DNA of 64,000 nucleotides, from positions 498,001 to 562,000 of the forward strand of contig JAPPUL010000069.1 in assembly GCA_026874595.1 (NCBI GenBank), read 5' to 3'. The translations under genes were made by a program, and so were the position numbers. This DNA is from Sipunculus nudus. Lineage: Eukaryota > Annelida > Sipuncula > Golfingiida > Sipunculidae. Below, piece after piece: positions 9,154 through 18,540 of the stretch (the first letter of the stretch is position 1; each line of letters begins with the position of its first letter). The notes under the pieces were generated by a model. It had not been told where the DNA came from, made no database searches, and saw only the letters and a list, made by a program, of their open reading frames with translations.

Positions 9154-9717
9154 TCATTCCATATAAGGCCATTCCTTTAAAAGCTCATGTTCTATCCCCA
9201 ACATGTTTAGTATCTTGCCTATATGAAAATTTATTACGTCATCTATACTTTTAGGTTTTGCATAAAATGCCACCGTAAGTGGGGCAAGTAAAACCCCTGC
9301 CTCACTCAAACTTAGCATGTTTTTTATATGTATCATACTAAGAGGAGTCTCCCTTGGACACAATATTACACGACGCCCTTCTTTTAAAGCAACGTCAAAT
9401 GCCCGCTCAAGTAGATTAGACGATATACCATGTGCAAAACGAGATAAACTACCCATGCTGCACGGAAGTACCAGCAAACCATCATTTAGATGACTGCCGC
9501 TTGCCGGCGCTGCAAACATGTCTTTTATATTATAAAGTGTTATCCCAAGCCTCTTTGCATGCTTTGCTACATTTATACCTGTCTCGTACTCTGCAACACG
9601 TTTGCCTAAATCTGTAACTATTAAAGATACCAAAACCCCAAGCTCATGCAAAACCTCAAGCATTCGTATGCCATATATTGAGCCTGACGCTCCTGTTATC
9701 CCCAAAACTATTTTCAA
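9154..9717 (-). CDS. ubiX: Flavin prenyltransferase UbiX/PadI family
   Basis: A 187-residue flavoprotein. The N-terminus GITGASGSIYGIRMLEVL is the UbiX FMN-binding signature, CSMGSLSRFAHGIS carries the conserved serine and substrate region, and RRVILCPRETPLSMIHIKNM is the second hallmark block. UbiX prenylates FMN to make the cofactor of UbiD-type decarboxylases, which act in ubiquinone or menaquinone biosynthesis. No ubiD is present in this window. The length matches the family. The gene lies 80 bases upstream of the M16 peptidase gene on the same strand, so co-transcription is possible but there is no functional link. The ATG is followed by the usual short Lys/Ile strand. Confidence 0.92.
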   Translation of the reverse strand: MKIVLGITGASGSIYGIRMLEVLHELGVLVSLIVTDLGKRVAEYETGINVAKHAKRLGITLYNIKDMFAAPASGSHLNDGLLVLPCSMGSLSRFAHGISSNLLERAFDVALKEGRRVILCPRETPLSMIHIKNMLSLSEAGVLLAPLTVAFYAKPKSIDDVINFHIGKILNMLGIEHELLKEWPYME

Positions 9718-9908
9718 AATTTATCCAAACTCCAAATCCTTATTTTTATTAAAGCATAATAAAATATAGCAAATATACTCTATTATTAGCTTTATTATTA
9801 GCTCCATAACTTTTAAAAAGCCTTTCTATACTAGCTCCACTAGCTCCGAACTTACTTTAGCTTGAGAGCTTGTTTGTCTTATCAAGTTTCTTTACGTACA
9901 TTTACAAA

Positions 9909-11279
9909 ATGCTAGAAGATGAACAGCTATTAACAAAACTAAACCATGAACACCTTTGGCACCCCTTCACGCAAATGAGAGATTGGACCCAAAAGACCCC
10001 ATTATTTATTAAAAAAGGAAAAGGCAACTGTCTAATTGATATTAATGGGAAAGAGTATATCGATGCTGTATCCTCGCTTTGGTGCAATGTGCATGGACAC
10101 AATAAACAAGAACTAAATGACGCTATTAAAAGTCAACTTAACGAGATTGCACACTCAACAATGCTTGGACTTTCTAATGTACCTGCAACCCTTCTTGCCA
10201 AAAAGCTTATTGACATAACACCAGCGGGCCTTAATAAGGTATTTTACTCAGATGCTGGGGCATGTGCTGTTGAGATAGCTCTTAAGATGGCTTTTCAATA
10301 TTGGAGACAAAAGCATACTTGTCCAAGAGCGCAAAAACAAAAGTTCATAAAACTTAAAAAAGCTTATCACGGTGATACAATAGGAGCTGTTAGTCTTGGC
10401 GGCTTTGATTTATTTCATAAGATGTTTTCCTATCTCTTGTTTGAGACATTTTCAATTAGCTGTCCATCTTTTTATCACTCTAATTTTAATGACCCGAAAG
10501 AGTGTATGGATAATTCCCTTAATGAGCTTTATAAAATACTTGAAAAACATCACAATGAGGTTGCAGGACTTATAATAGAACCTTACGTACAGGGTGCGGC
10601 TGGGATAGTTATTTATCCTTCTGGTTTTATGAGTAAGATTCAAGATATATGTTTAGAGTATGACATACTCTTTATAGTAGATGAGGTTGCAACTGGTTTT
10701 GGCAAGACTGGTTATATGTTTGCTTGTGAGGAAGATGAACTTAAACCTGACATTATGACAGTAGGAAAAGGGCTTACAGGAGGTTATCTACCGCTTGCAG
10801 CAACGATTGTAAGTGATAAGATATACAACGCATTCTTAAATAGCGATAATGATGATATTGACAGGACATTTTATCACGGACATACCTTCACAGGCAACCC
10901 AATAGCCTGCAACTGTGCCCTGGCGTCATTAGAAGTATTTGAAAAGGATTTGGTATTAGAAAAGATGCAAGGTAAAATAAAGTATTTAAAAGAAGCTCTT
11001 AATGAGCTTGAGGCTTTAGATTACGTAGGGCAGATAAGGATTAAAGGGTTTATGGTAGGGATAGAACTTTCTAATGACAAAAGACGTAGAAAACCTTTTG
11101 ACCCGAAACTAAAGCTTGGGCATAAGGTATCGCTTGCAATGCGAGAACATGGTGTAATAATGCGTCCACTTGGCGATGTTTTAGTTTTGATGCCGCCCTT
11201 ATCGATAAGCAAAGATGAGATAAGAGTAATAGTAGAAGGTTTAAAGAAGGCTATACCGAGTGTCATAAAGATGGTATAG
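9909..11279 (+). CDS. bioA: Adenosylmethionine-8-amino-7-oxononanoate aminotransferase
   Basis: About 456 residues of class III aminotransferase. HLWHPFTQMRDW at the N-terminus and VSSLWCNVHGHN are diagnostic of BioA. The PLP lysine is in TVGKGLTGGYLPLAA, and the cofactor-binding aspartate is in IVDEVATGFGKTG. The enzyme transaminates KAPA to DAPA with S-adenosylmethionine as amino donor in biotin synthesis. The start is chosen at ATG 9909 because family members begin only a few residues before this block; a longer in-frame start at 9870 would add a hydrophobic tail that BioA does not have. bioD follows 11 bases downstream, forming a bioA-bioD operon; bioB and bioF are not in the window. Confidence 0.95.
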   Translation: MLEDEQLLTKLNHEHLWHPFTQMRDWTQKTPLFIKKGKGNCLIDINGKEYIDAVSSLWCNVHGHNKQELNDAIKSQLNEIAHSTMLGLSNVPATLLAKKLIDITPAGLNKVFYSDAGACAVEIALKMAFQYWRQKHTCPRAQKQKFIKLKKAYHGDTIGAVSLGGFDLFHKMFSYLLFETFSISCPSFYHSNFNDPKECMDNSLNELYKILEKHHNEVAGLIIEPYVQGAAGIVIYPSGFMSKIQDICLEYDILFIVDEVATGFGKTGYMFACEEDELKPDIMTVGKGLTGGYLPLAATIVSDKIYNAFLNSDNDDIDRTFYHGHTFTGNPIACNCALASLEVFEKDLVLEKMQGKIKYLKEALNELEALDYVGQIRIKGFMVGIELSNDKRRRKPFDPKLKLGHKVSLAMREHGVIMRPLGDVLVLMPPLSISKDEIRVIVEGLKKAIPSVIKMV

Positions 11280-11290
11280 ATTACTACAAT

Positions 11291-12013
11291 ATGAAAAGTT
11301 ACTTTATAACGGGAACAGACACAGGGGTTGGGAAAACTAAAGTAAGTCTTGGGCTTATGTTGTGCTTAAAGGAGCTGGGAATAGAAGCAGGATATATGAA
11401 ACCGATAGAGACAGGGGTTTATGATTCTAGTGATATTTGTGCTGGCGATGCAACTCTAATAAAGAGAATGCTAAATCTAAAAGCCCCTCTAAACATAATA
11501 AGGCCAATAAGTTATAAGGCTCCACTTGCCCCTTATGTAGCATCTGATCTTGAGGGAATAGAATTAGATTTAAATATAATTAAGGCTGCCTATAAAAAGT
11601 GCTCAGAGGGAAAAGATATAATGCTTATAGAGGGAGCAGGAGGTTTGATGGTGCCTATTAGTAAAGAACTTACTATATGCGATCTTGCTAAGGAACTTGA
11701 CTTAGAACTAATCTTGGTAGCAGGCAATAAACTCGGAGCCCTAAATCACACATTGCTAACACTATCTCATGCAAAGGCAAAAGGACTTAAAACAAAATGT
11801 ATAATACTAAACGACCACGAGACGGAAAAGACTCAAGCTAAAAAAACAAATCAAAAAGCACTCAAAAGTATATTATCCAATAAAGAGGATAATGAGAAGA
11901 TAAAAATATACTCAACACCATATATAGAAGGAGCGGATACAAGTCTTAACCATTACAACCATTACAAAAAGCATAAAGAAAGTTTTATAAATATATGTAA
12001 GGAGCTATTCTAA
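11291..12013 (+). CDS. bioD: ATP-dependent dethiobiotin synthetase
   Basis: A 240-residue enzyme that carboxylates and closes DAPA to dethiobiotin, the step after BioA. The N-terminal FITGTDTGVGKT is the modified P-loop of BioD, and GYMKPIETGV carries the conserved substrate lysine. IEGAGGLMVPI is the second family block. Length is normal. It follows bioA by 11 bases. Its last nine bases overlap the 3' end of pyrF on the opposite strand, a tight convergent arrangement. The C-terminal 50 residues are Lys/Asn-rich and poorly conserved. Confidence 0.95.
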   Translation: MKSYFITGTDTGVGKTKVSLGLMLCLKELGIEAGYMKPIETGVYDSSDICAGDATLIKRMLNLKAPLNIIRPISYKAPLAPYVASDLEGIELDLNIIKAAYKKCSEGKDIMLIEGAGGLMVPISKELTICDLAKELDLELILVAGNKLGALNHTLLTLSHAKAKGLKTKCIILNDHETEKTQAKKTNQKALKSILSNKEDNEKIKIYSTPYIEGADTSLNHYNHYKKHKESFINICKELF

Positions 12014-12742
12014 AGCCCGACGAATCTCGTTTTGTATGTTTATAGCAGCCTGTTTAGGATTTGCAGAATCTCTAATAGGGCGTCCAACGACAATGTAATC
12101 AGCTCCATCACGAAAAGCGTCATAAGGAGAGACTATACGTTTTTGGTCGTCCTTTAGATTCTCATCTAGATGCTCATCCTCTATATTGGCAACTGGCCGA
12201 ATTCCAGGACAAACAAAAGTAAGACCCTTAAGTTTGTTACTCTGCTTAAGCCGTTTAAGCTCAAGTCCCGAAGAGACTATCCCGCAACAGCCAAGCTCCA
12301 AAGCCTTACAAGCCCTTTTATAAACAAGGTCTTCCACACTGCACTCAAAGCCAAGAGAATTTATATCGTGCTCATCTAAACTAGTTAAAACAGTAACAGC
12401 TAAAATACTAAGGTTATGGTTTTTGTGTTCTTCAGTTGCTTCTATAGCGGCTTTAAGGATAGAGTCATTCCCGTGCACACTAACAAAGTGTACGCCTAAA
12501 TCAATAAGAGCGGCAGTTGTACGTTTAACCGTTTGAGGGATATCGAAGAGCTTAAGGTCGACAAAAACCTTTTTCTTTTGCTTAAGAAGCCATTCGATAA
12601 AGTTAAAATAGTCCTTTTGCACAAAAAGCTCAAGTCCGACTTTGTAAAATGACACAACAGAATCTAAAGAATCGACAAGCTCCTTAGCCTGACCAACAGA
12701 TGGCAAATCAAGAGCGACAATAAGTTTATCCGAATAAGTCAT
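12005..12742 (-). CDS. pyrF: Orotidine 5'-phosphate decarboxylase
   Basis: About 245 residues of class I OMP decarboxylase, the last step of UMP synthesis. LIVALDLPS opens the barrel. FVDLKLFDIPQTV carries the catalytic Asp-x-Lys region, VSVHG follows, and FVCPGIRP and DYIVVGRPIRDS form the phosphate-binding loops. I place the start at ATG 12742, with GGA eight bases upstream; the frame is also open to a TTG at 12754. The gene is monocistronic and convergent with bioD, with a nine-base overlap of coding ends. Confidence 0.94.
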   Translation of the reverse strand: MTYSDKLIVALDLPSVGQAKELVDSLDSVVSFYKVGLELFVQKDYFNFIEWLLKQKKKVFVDLKLFDIPQTVKRTTAALIDLGVHFVSVHGNDSILKAAIEATEEHKNHNLSILAVTVLTSLDEHDINSLGFECSVEDLVYKRACKALELGCCGIVSSGLELKRLKQSNKLKGLTFVCPGIRPVANIEDEHLDENLKDDQKRIVSPYDAFRDGADYIVVGRPIRDSANPKQAAINIQNEIRRALE

Positions 12743-12964
12743 AAAAAGGTCCAATATAAATTAAAGCTTATGTAAGTAGACACTAATTGAACAAAAAGCT
12801 TAAGAAAAGTTTTAAAAAAAGATAATAAATCTAAATATAAGTTAGAATGAAGCTATATAGGATTAATAATATTTGCAAAAAGAGAAATGATTGTTTAATT
12901 TGTAAAACGGATATTCTAAAATAGAAATAAAAACTAGAAAGGAAGAAAACTAAAGGAGTAAAAA

Positions 12965-14542
12965 GTGATAAGTATAAAGCTTTCAAAAGATTTAAATAAA
13001 GATAAAGAGCAACTAATAGCCTTAAACTATTTGAAGGAAGAGCTAAAAGAAGGGTTAACCGAGCTAAAAGAAGAACTTTCGGGGCTTGCAAGCAAAGAGC
13101 AACTAAATATATTAGAAGGACACATAAAGCGTGGTGTGCTTAAGGGGAAGGTAAAAGAAACATGTTATTTACCTGGATTTTCGGGAAATGCAGGGATACT
13201 ATTAATCTGTTGCGGGATGGGAGAAGAGTTTCAGTTATCAATGTTAAAGGACCTTGGAGCTTTAATAGTCCAAAATGCAAATAGCTTAGGCTATAGTGAG
13301 AGTACAATTATGCTTAGGAAGCTTAAGGATTTGGAGTATGATAAGAGCGTATTTCTGACATTAGAAGGAGGCAAGGTAGAAGAGTCAGAAATAGGATATA
13401 GTCTACTTGCAGAAGGGATATACAGCGGACAATACATCTTTTCGATAAAAGGGACTAAAGAGAGTAAGGAGGGTAGTGATAAAGAGGATGATGAGTCAAA
13501 GTCGCTTAAAAGCATATGGATAAAAGGAGATAACAAACTAAAGAAATATATAGAAGTAGGAGAGAAGATAGGAGAGAGTGCAAATATAGCAAGAGATTTA
13601 ATAAACAAGCCCGGAAACTACTGTACACCAAGCTACCTTGCAAATGAGGCCAAAAAGCTTGCAAACAAGAATCTAGAAGTACGGGTGCTAGATGAAAAAG
13701 AGATAGAGTCACTTGGTATGGGTTCGTTTATGTCGGTAGCCAAAGGGTCAAAAGAGAGTCCAAGGTTTATAATAATGAAGTATCAACCAGAAGGGAAAGT
13801 GGACAAATCGCTTGGGAAAGTAGCATTAGTAGGCAAGGGTATAACTTTTGACACAGGGGGTATATCATTAAAGCCCTCAGGAGACATGCATTTAATGAAA
13901 GCAGATATGTCAGGAGCGGCAAGCGTTATAGGCGCAATGAATGCCATATCTAAGTTAGGAATAAAAAGAGAGGTGGTGGGACTTGTCCCGACCTGTGAAA
14001 ATATGCCAAGTGCAAAGGCCATAAAGCCAGGAGATGTTGCAACCGCATTAAATGGTAAGACCATAGAAATATTAAATACAGACGCAGAAGGACGTTTAAT
14101 ACTTGCAGATGCACTATCCTACGCCTCAAAAGAAGAAAAAGCTAAATACATAATAGACATAGCCACCCTAACCGGAGCCTGTATGGTAGCTCTTGGAGAA
14201 ATTACAACAGGATTAATGACAAATGATTATGCATTTGCAAAAGATTTTATAAAAGCATGCCGAAACTCAACAGAGAAAGTATGGCCATTACCCTTATTCA
14301 AGGAGTATCAAGAGCAAATAAAAAGTGATATAGCAGACCTTGCAAACATAGGAGGGCGGTATGGAGGTGCTATTACAGCGGCTGCGTTCCTTGAGAATTT
14401 TGTTGATAATATACCATGGATACATCTTGATATAGCAGGAACAAACTGGGCTGCAAGTAAAAGTCCAAGCTATTTCCCAAAGGGAGCAACAGGTATAATG
14501 ATAAGCAGTCTCGTTAACTTTCTGCTTAGCAAAAAAACTTAG
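12965..14542 (+). CDS. pepA: Leucyl aminopeptidase (M17)
   Basis: A 525-residue cytosolic M17 aminopeptidase. Residues 1-190 form the variable N-terminal domain, with an extra acidic/serine-rich stretch (about 163-180). The catalytic domain has VGKGITFDTGGISLKPSGDM, which holds the two-metal lysine and aspartate, and the signature NTDAEGRLILADAL. The later conserved YGGAITAAAFLENFV and WIHLDIAGT blocks are intact, so it should release N-terminal amino acids from peptides. The start is a GTG with an excellent AAAGGAG five bases upstream, which fixes this codon. The coding strand is purine-rich, with ATA, AGA and GGA codons dominating. Confidence 0.94.
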   Translation: MISIKLSKDLNKDKEQLIALNYLKEELKEGLTELKEELSGLASKEQLNILEGHIKRGVLKGKVKETCYLPGFSGNAGILLICCGMGEEFQLSMLKDLGALIVQNANSLGYSESTIMLRKLKDLEYDKSVFLTLEGGKVEESEIGYSLLAEGIYSGQYIFSIKGTKESKEGSDKEDDESKSLKSIWIKGDNKLKKYIEVGEKIGESANIARDLINKPGNYCTPSYLANEAKKLANKNLEVRVLDEKEIESLGMGSFMSVAKGSKESPRFIIMKYQPEGKVDKSLGKVALVGKGITFDTGGISLKPSGDMHLMKADMSGAASVIGAMNAISKLGIKREVVGLVPTCENMPSAKAIKPGDVATALNGKTIEILNTDAEGRLILADALSYASKEEKAKYIIDIATLTGACMVALGEITTGLMTNDYAFAKDFIKACRNSTEKVWPLPLFKEYQEQIKSDIADLANIGGRYGGAITAAAFLENFVDNIPWIHLDIAGTNWAASKSPSYFPKGATGIMISSLVNFLLSKKT

Positions 14543-14662
14543 CTATAAAGAACCATAGAGAAAAGCAGCAATAGAAAAGAGCATAAATATAGAGAATAAA
14601 TATATACATAAGTCATATAAAAGTCATATAATAAAGAATAAAAGACTTTGAGTTTATAAGTT

Positions 14663-15535
14663 ATGAATAACATCAAAATCATATTAAGATCGGCAGTTGT
14701 AATGTTTGTTGTAATGCTTTGGACAACACATACATTTGGACAATTCCAACAAGCAAAGAACGATAATGAAGCGAAAAGTAATGCTAAAGCAAAAAACTCT
14801 TTAAGCCAGGCAAACGATCCTAATATAGATTCTCGTGTCTTAGAAAAACCAAAGCAGAAGAATAAGACCGGGCCCGAAATTGAACAACGAGCTTTTGAAC
14901 TAAAAGACAAGAAGTTAGACTTTTTATACAATCCCGATAACGACCCCTTGGGTAGCTTTAAAATGCACAAATATAATAAAGCCCAAGGCTTTATATCTTT
15001 AGGTATAAAAGGTTTTTTACAATTAGTTGACAATCTCTACTTAAGCACTACTAAAAGTCCTTATGAACTTAAGGAACAAACACTTGGTGGTGGGTTTTTC
15101 TATCTTAATTTTAGGTTTGGTCCTATTGTAGCCTTAGAGTTTGATATAGGTATGCAAGGGAAGGGAATATATTTATCAAACGGTATGATTAGCCAGATAT
15201 GGTATTTATCGCTTGTGCCTTATATAAAATTATATCCAGCAAAAGAGATATTTTTTATAGGCGTTGGTCCTTCATTGCACATTCCTATGATAGAGAAAAT
15301 AAATCTTCCAAATGTAAAAGACCCTAAAGCAACTTCATTTATTGTTGGCTTATCTTTAGGACTTGGAGTAGAATTTACTCGTTATCCATTCATCTTTACG
15401 CTAGCATATAGGTTCGATTTGGGCCTAAACAGTATTTTAAGAATAGAGGACATAATAATAGCTAATCTTAAAGCTTACCCTCTTGTATTTGCTGATATGC
15501 AATTTATGATTGGCTTTAGTTGGTATGTATTTTAG
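14663..15535 (+). CDS. Predicted outer-membrane beta-barrel protein
   Basis: A 290-residue exported protein that I cannot name. Residues 1-26 form a signal peptide ending THTFG. Residues about 27-100 are a hydrophilic Asn/Lys/Ala-rich linker. From about residue 108 onward, alternating strands (GFFYLNFRFGPIVALEFDIG, YLSLVPYIKLYP, SFIVGLSLGLGVEF, FIFTLAYRFDLGL) end in the aromatic-terminated MQFMIGFSWYVF. This is the pattern of an eight-to-ten-stranded outer-membrane barrel with the C-terminal Phe recognised by BamA. The function is unknown. The gene is convergent with the DUF4384-like gene, and a stem-loop lies between them. Confidence 0.65.
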   Translation: MNNIKIILRSAVVMFVVMLWTTHTFGQFQQAKNDNEAKSNAKAKNSLSQANDPNIDSRVLEKPKQKNKTGPEIEQRAFELKDKKLDFLYNPDNDPLGSFKMHKYNKAQGFISLGIKGFLQLVDNLYLSTTKSPYELKEQTLGGGFFYLNFRFGPIVALEFDIGMQGKGIYLSNGMISQIWYLSLVPYIKLYPAKEIFFIGVGPSLHIPMIEKINLPNVKDPKATSFIVGLSLGLGVEFTRYPFIFTLAYRFDLGLNSILRIEDIIIANLKAYPLVFADMQFMIGFSWYVF

Positions 15536-15549
15536 TATGTATTTTAAAA

Positions 15550-15578
15550 GAGGCCTTAAGGATAACCCTCAAGACCTC
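15550..15578. terminator. Stem-loop between convergent genes
   Basis: GAGGCCTTAAGG at 15550-15561 pairs with CCTCAAGACCTC at 15567-15578 (10 of 12 positions) around the loop ATAAC. It lies 14 bases after the stop of the beta-barrel gene and 35 bases before the stop of the convergent gene. Downstream on the plus strand are mixed A and T runs rather than a clean T tract, so a bidirectional terminator is likely but not certain. Confidence 0.5.
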
Positions 15579-15613
15579 ACGATGTTAAAAAACTTTTGTT
15601 TTAAGCTATTTGC

Positions 15614-16330
15614 TTAGTTGTCTATCCCTTGGTTAACTACAACAACTTTTTCAGCATAAACTTTCTTAAACCAAACTGTATTAGGATAAACCTGATATTT
15701 AACCTTAACTTCTTTCTTTTGGTTTACAGAAGCATTGTAACTCTTGCCGCCGTAATCAGCTAAAAGAGTATTCAAAGTCCTTAGCCTAACCTCTTTGCCG
15801 TCTAGCTTTTGAATAGGTTGCTTTGAAGCAAAGAAGTAGAAGTTCTCAACACCTTTACGATTACCAAAAGTCAACCATTTAGTCTCTTCTAGAGGAAGAG
15901 TATAGTTCACATACTTTCGAATAGGATTTTTCGTGTAGAACTTTTCATATCCAGAAGGAAAGAGCTTTTCTACTTTTTTGTTAGTATCCACTCTATAAGC
16001 ATAGAAATAAAGAGACTGATTATGTCCCCTAACATTAATGGTATACTTTTGTCCACCAGAAGCAACAGCCTTCCCATATACGCTTTGTAGCTTATCTTTG
16101 TTTTCATCGTATATTAAAAAGTTTACTTCAGTTTGGATATAACCTTTTTGGATCATCCTATCAGCTTGAGATAGACTTACAAGTTGAGGCGTTTTAGTAC
16201 CACGTTTTGACGCAAAGGTTAGAATCTCTTGGTCATCATCTATATCTAAACTATCTGCCCCTAAGGTACCAACCATAGATACCATAGCCGCAAGCATCAG
16301 ATATAATGATGCTTTTCGTAACTTACACAT
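15614..16330 (-). CDS. Exported DUF4384-like protein, last gene of caspase cassette
   Basis: A 238-residue protein with a clear signal peptide (residues 1-24, cleavage after GTLGA). The mature part includes QSLYFYAYRVDTNKKVEKLFPS, then a basic and aromatic stretch, and GVENFYFFASKQPI near residue 160. The order of a soluble strand, LFP, and then a short strand ending ASKQP resembles DUF4384, a beta domain often fused to or encoded near bacterial caspase-like peptidases. The assignment is by eye and moderate. It is the last gene of the minus-strand cassette, 71 bases after the pseudocaspase. No catalytic residues are recognisable, so a binding or scaffolding role in the periplasm is a reasonable inference. 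Confidence 0.5.
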   Translation of the reverse strand: MCKLRKASLYLMLAAMVSMVGTLGADSLDIDDDQEILTFASKRGTKTPQLVSLSQADRMIQKGYIQTEVNFLIYDENKDKLQSVYGKAVASGGQKYTINVRGHNQSLYFYAYRVDTNKKVEKLFPSGYEKFYTKNPIRKYVNYTLPLEETKWLTFGNRKGVENFYFFASKQPIQKLDGKEVRLRTLNTLLADYGGKSYNASVNQKKEVKVKYQVYPNTVWFKKVYAEKVVVVNQGIDN

Positions 16331-16401
16331 ATTTAACCTCCATTTATTTTTGCCAACAGACAGTATCCATTGACTATTATATTAAATATAACACAAAAAC
16401 A

Positions 16402-18537
16402 TTAAAATATTTTCTTTCTAATATCTTCCAATTTCATTTGTTCTTTTTGCAAAAATGGTGCTTTTGTAAAAGTTAATATATCAACTGCTTGTTTTTGTAC
16501 AATATAAGCCTCTTCCCAATTATTAATAGCAACATATGAACGCCCAAGCCCTATATAGGTTTGAGCTACATTTAAATCAATTATTTTAAGCTTTGAAAAT
16601 ATATCCAAAGCCTTATTAAAATAATTCACTGACTTTTTATATTCCCCTTTTTTGTAATATAGAACACCCAAATTGTTATAAGTATTCCCAATTCCTTCGT
16701 AATCATCTATCCCTTCTTTGATATCTAATGAACTTTGATAGAATTTTAACGCATTATCATATTGACCTTTACTTGTATGTACGCTCCCTTGGTTATTTAT
16801 AGCCGTTGCCATATAAAGAGTATCCCCTAACTTTTTAAATCCATCCTCAGCTCTAACAAAATAATTCATAGCTTTTTCCAAAGAATTTGCCTTATAAGCC
16901 AAATAGCCCTTTCTAAGAAGTCCATATGGAGAGTCATCTTCTGCTTTTAAACTTGCTAAAGCTGCCTCTATCTTTGCAATAAATTCTTTTGCTTTAGGCC
17001 CAGACAAATTTTGTCTAGCTTTATTTAATATCTCTTGTGCTTTATCTGTTTGACCAGCCTCACTATAAAGCATTCCAAGCCCATATAAAGCATCCACTGA
17101 GCTTGAATCATATTTAAGAGCCATCTTATATAAAAATATTGCCTTGTCACGTTCCTTTTCAAGCTCTGCAAGTGATAAGTAACATGATGCTAATAGGCTT
17201 TTAGCATCCTTATAATCTCCTCCTCCTGACACAAGTTCTGCAAATAAATTTGTCGCAAGACGATATTGTCTTTGGTTACGCAGTTGTAGTGCCTTTTGGT
17301 ATATTGCCTGCAAGACCAAATTCCTATTGTAAGCCCTCTTAAAGGACTCATTCCTAAATAATATATAATCGTTTTCCGAATGCAAAAATTCTACATTCAA
17401 CAATGGATATATGTTTGGACGAGCAATAACAAATCCTTCTGTTTGTCCATATTGTTCTTCAACAATTGATATTATGTTGTTTATATAAGAGGAGACAGTT
17501 TCATAGTCTGCTTCAAGATATGATGGATTGAAATACGAAAAGTCGGCAAAGAATGACAGAAATAGTAATGTGAAAAGTCCATTCCCTTTAGGTGTAAGCT
17601 CCATCTGATCTATCAGTCCATACGTTTTTCTTAATATATCACGTAAGATGAAATGGGTCTTATACTTGCCTTCCTTATATTCCTTTTGTCGTAAGTTACT
17701 ATAAAATCTAAATATATTATCTCTTGGTACTGTTGTCTCAACAACTTGTTTTACGCTTGGAGCAAGCGCATCTTGCCCATCATCATAATATGCACTATCC
17801 ATTATGATAACCGTGTCATTTGAAAAGCTGTTTATCATGCTATGAAACAGTTCACTATTTATGCTTTGCATATCTACAAATAATGGCGTTCCATCTAAAG
17901 CACCATAGCCAGAATAATATATTAATACCAGGTCCTTCTCTTCAAGCCCATTCGAAAATTCCAATAACTCATCCTTAAAGCTTTCTGAACTTATATTCTT
18001 GGCGACCTTTATTCGGCTTTCAGGAACCCCAAGCACCTTCTTCAAGAAAACTTTAAATACATTAACATCTTCTAACGGATAGCTTAAACTCTCTTTCGGA
18101 TAATCCTTATTCCCTATTAGTAACGCTTTAATCTTTGGTTTCTTATAAAACTTAAATATTGTTAAATAGTCATGTTCATACGCTATATATTCAGTAAATA
18201 ACTCATATGGCGTTATCCGCTCCTTTTCAAGCGCACTATAGCTAAATTTATTTATATATTTACCTATATACTCCTCTTCCTTATCCTTATCATATGACGG
18301 AAGCCCATAACGATTTGCCTTATTTGCACTATAGGAAAGATTCTCTCCACTTAAATTATACCGGTTTCCTAATATCTTCTTCCTCTCCTCCTTTGTCATC
18401 CCCTTCCTAAGTCCATATGGTGTTGTCGCTCTATCTGCACTGCTACCATATCGAGCCGTCTTTACATCATCACTTACACTACACGACCATAAAAACCATA
18501 CGATACTTAATAATATTAGTATTATTTTGCTTATCAC
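16402..18537 (-). CDS. Pseudocaspase-TPR lipoprotein (catalytic His and Cys both lost)
   Basis: A 711-residue predicted lipoprotein: residues 1-19 are a signal peptide with lipobox FLWSC (Cys19). A polar linker with repeated RYGL/PYGL motifs spans about 25-130. A caspase-like C14 domain runs from about 135 to 395: KALLIGNKDYP, then LVLIYYSGYG where active enzymes have S-G-H-G (Tyr211 replaces His), then DTVIIMDSAYY where they have DSCYS (Ala249 replaces Cys). Both catalytic residues are therefore gone, while the fold motifs align well with the paralogue at 19853-22777. Residues about 400-700 hold TPR units such as YGLGMLYSEAGQTDKAQEI and YNNLGVLYYKKGEYKKSV. It should bind partners at a membrane face rather than cut them. 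It lies three bases downstream of the small barrel gene. Confidence 0.85.
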   Translation of the reverse strand: MISKIILILLSIVWFLWSCSVSDDVKTARYGSSADRATTPYGLRKGMTKEERKKILGNRYNLSGENLSYSANKANRYGLPSYDKDKEEEYIGKYINKFSYSALEKERITPYELFTEYIAYEHDYLTIFKFYKKPKIKALLIGNKDYPKESLSYPLEDVNVFKVFLKKVLGVPESRIKVAKNISSESFKDELLEFSNGLEEKDLVLIYYSGYGALDGTPLFVDMQSINSELFHSMINSFSNDTVIIMDSAYYDDGQDALAPSVKQVVETTVPRDNIFRFYSNLRQKEYKEGKYKTHFILRDILRKTYGLIDQMELTPKGNGLFTLLFLSFFADFSYFNPSYLEADYETVSSYINNIISIVEEQYGQTEGFVIARPNIYPLLNVEFLHSENDYILFRNESFKRAYNRNLVLQAIYQKALQLRNQRQYRLATNLFAELVSGGGDYKDAKSLLASCYLSLAELEKERDKAIFLYKMALKYDSSSVDALYGLGMLYSEAGQTDKAQEILNKARQNLSGPKAKEFIAKIEAALASLKAEDDSPYGLLRKGYLAYKANSLEKAMNYFVRAEDGFKKLGDTLYMATAINNQGSVHTSKGQYDNALKFYQSSLDIKEGIDDYEGIGNTYNNLGVLYYKKGEYKKSVNYFNKALDIFSKLKIIDLNVAQTYIGLGRSYVAINNWEEAYIVQKQAVDILTFTKAPFLQKEQMKLEDIRKKIF

Positions 18538-18540
18538 ACT

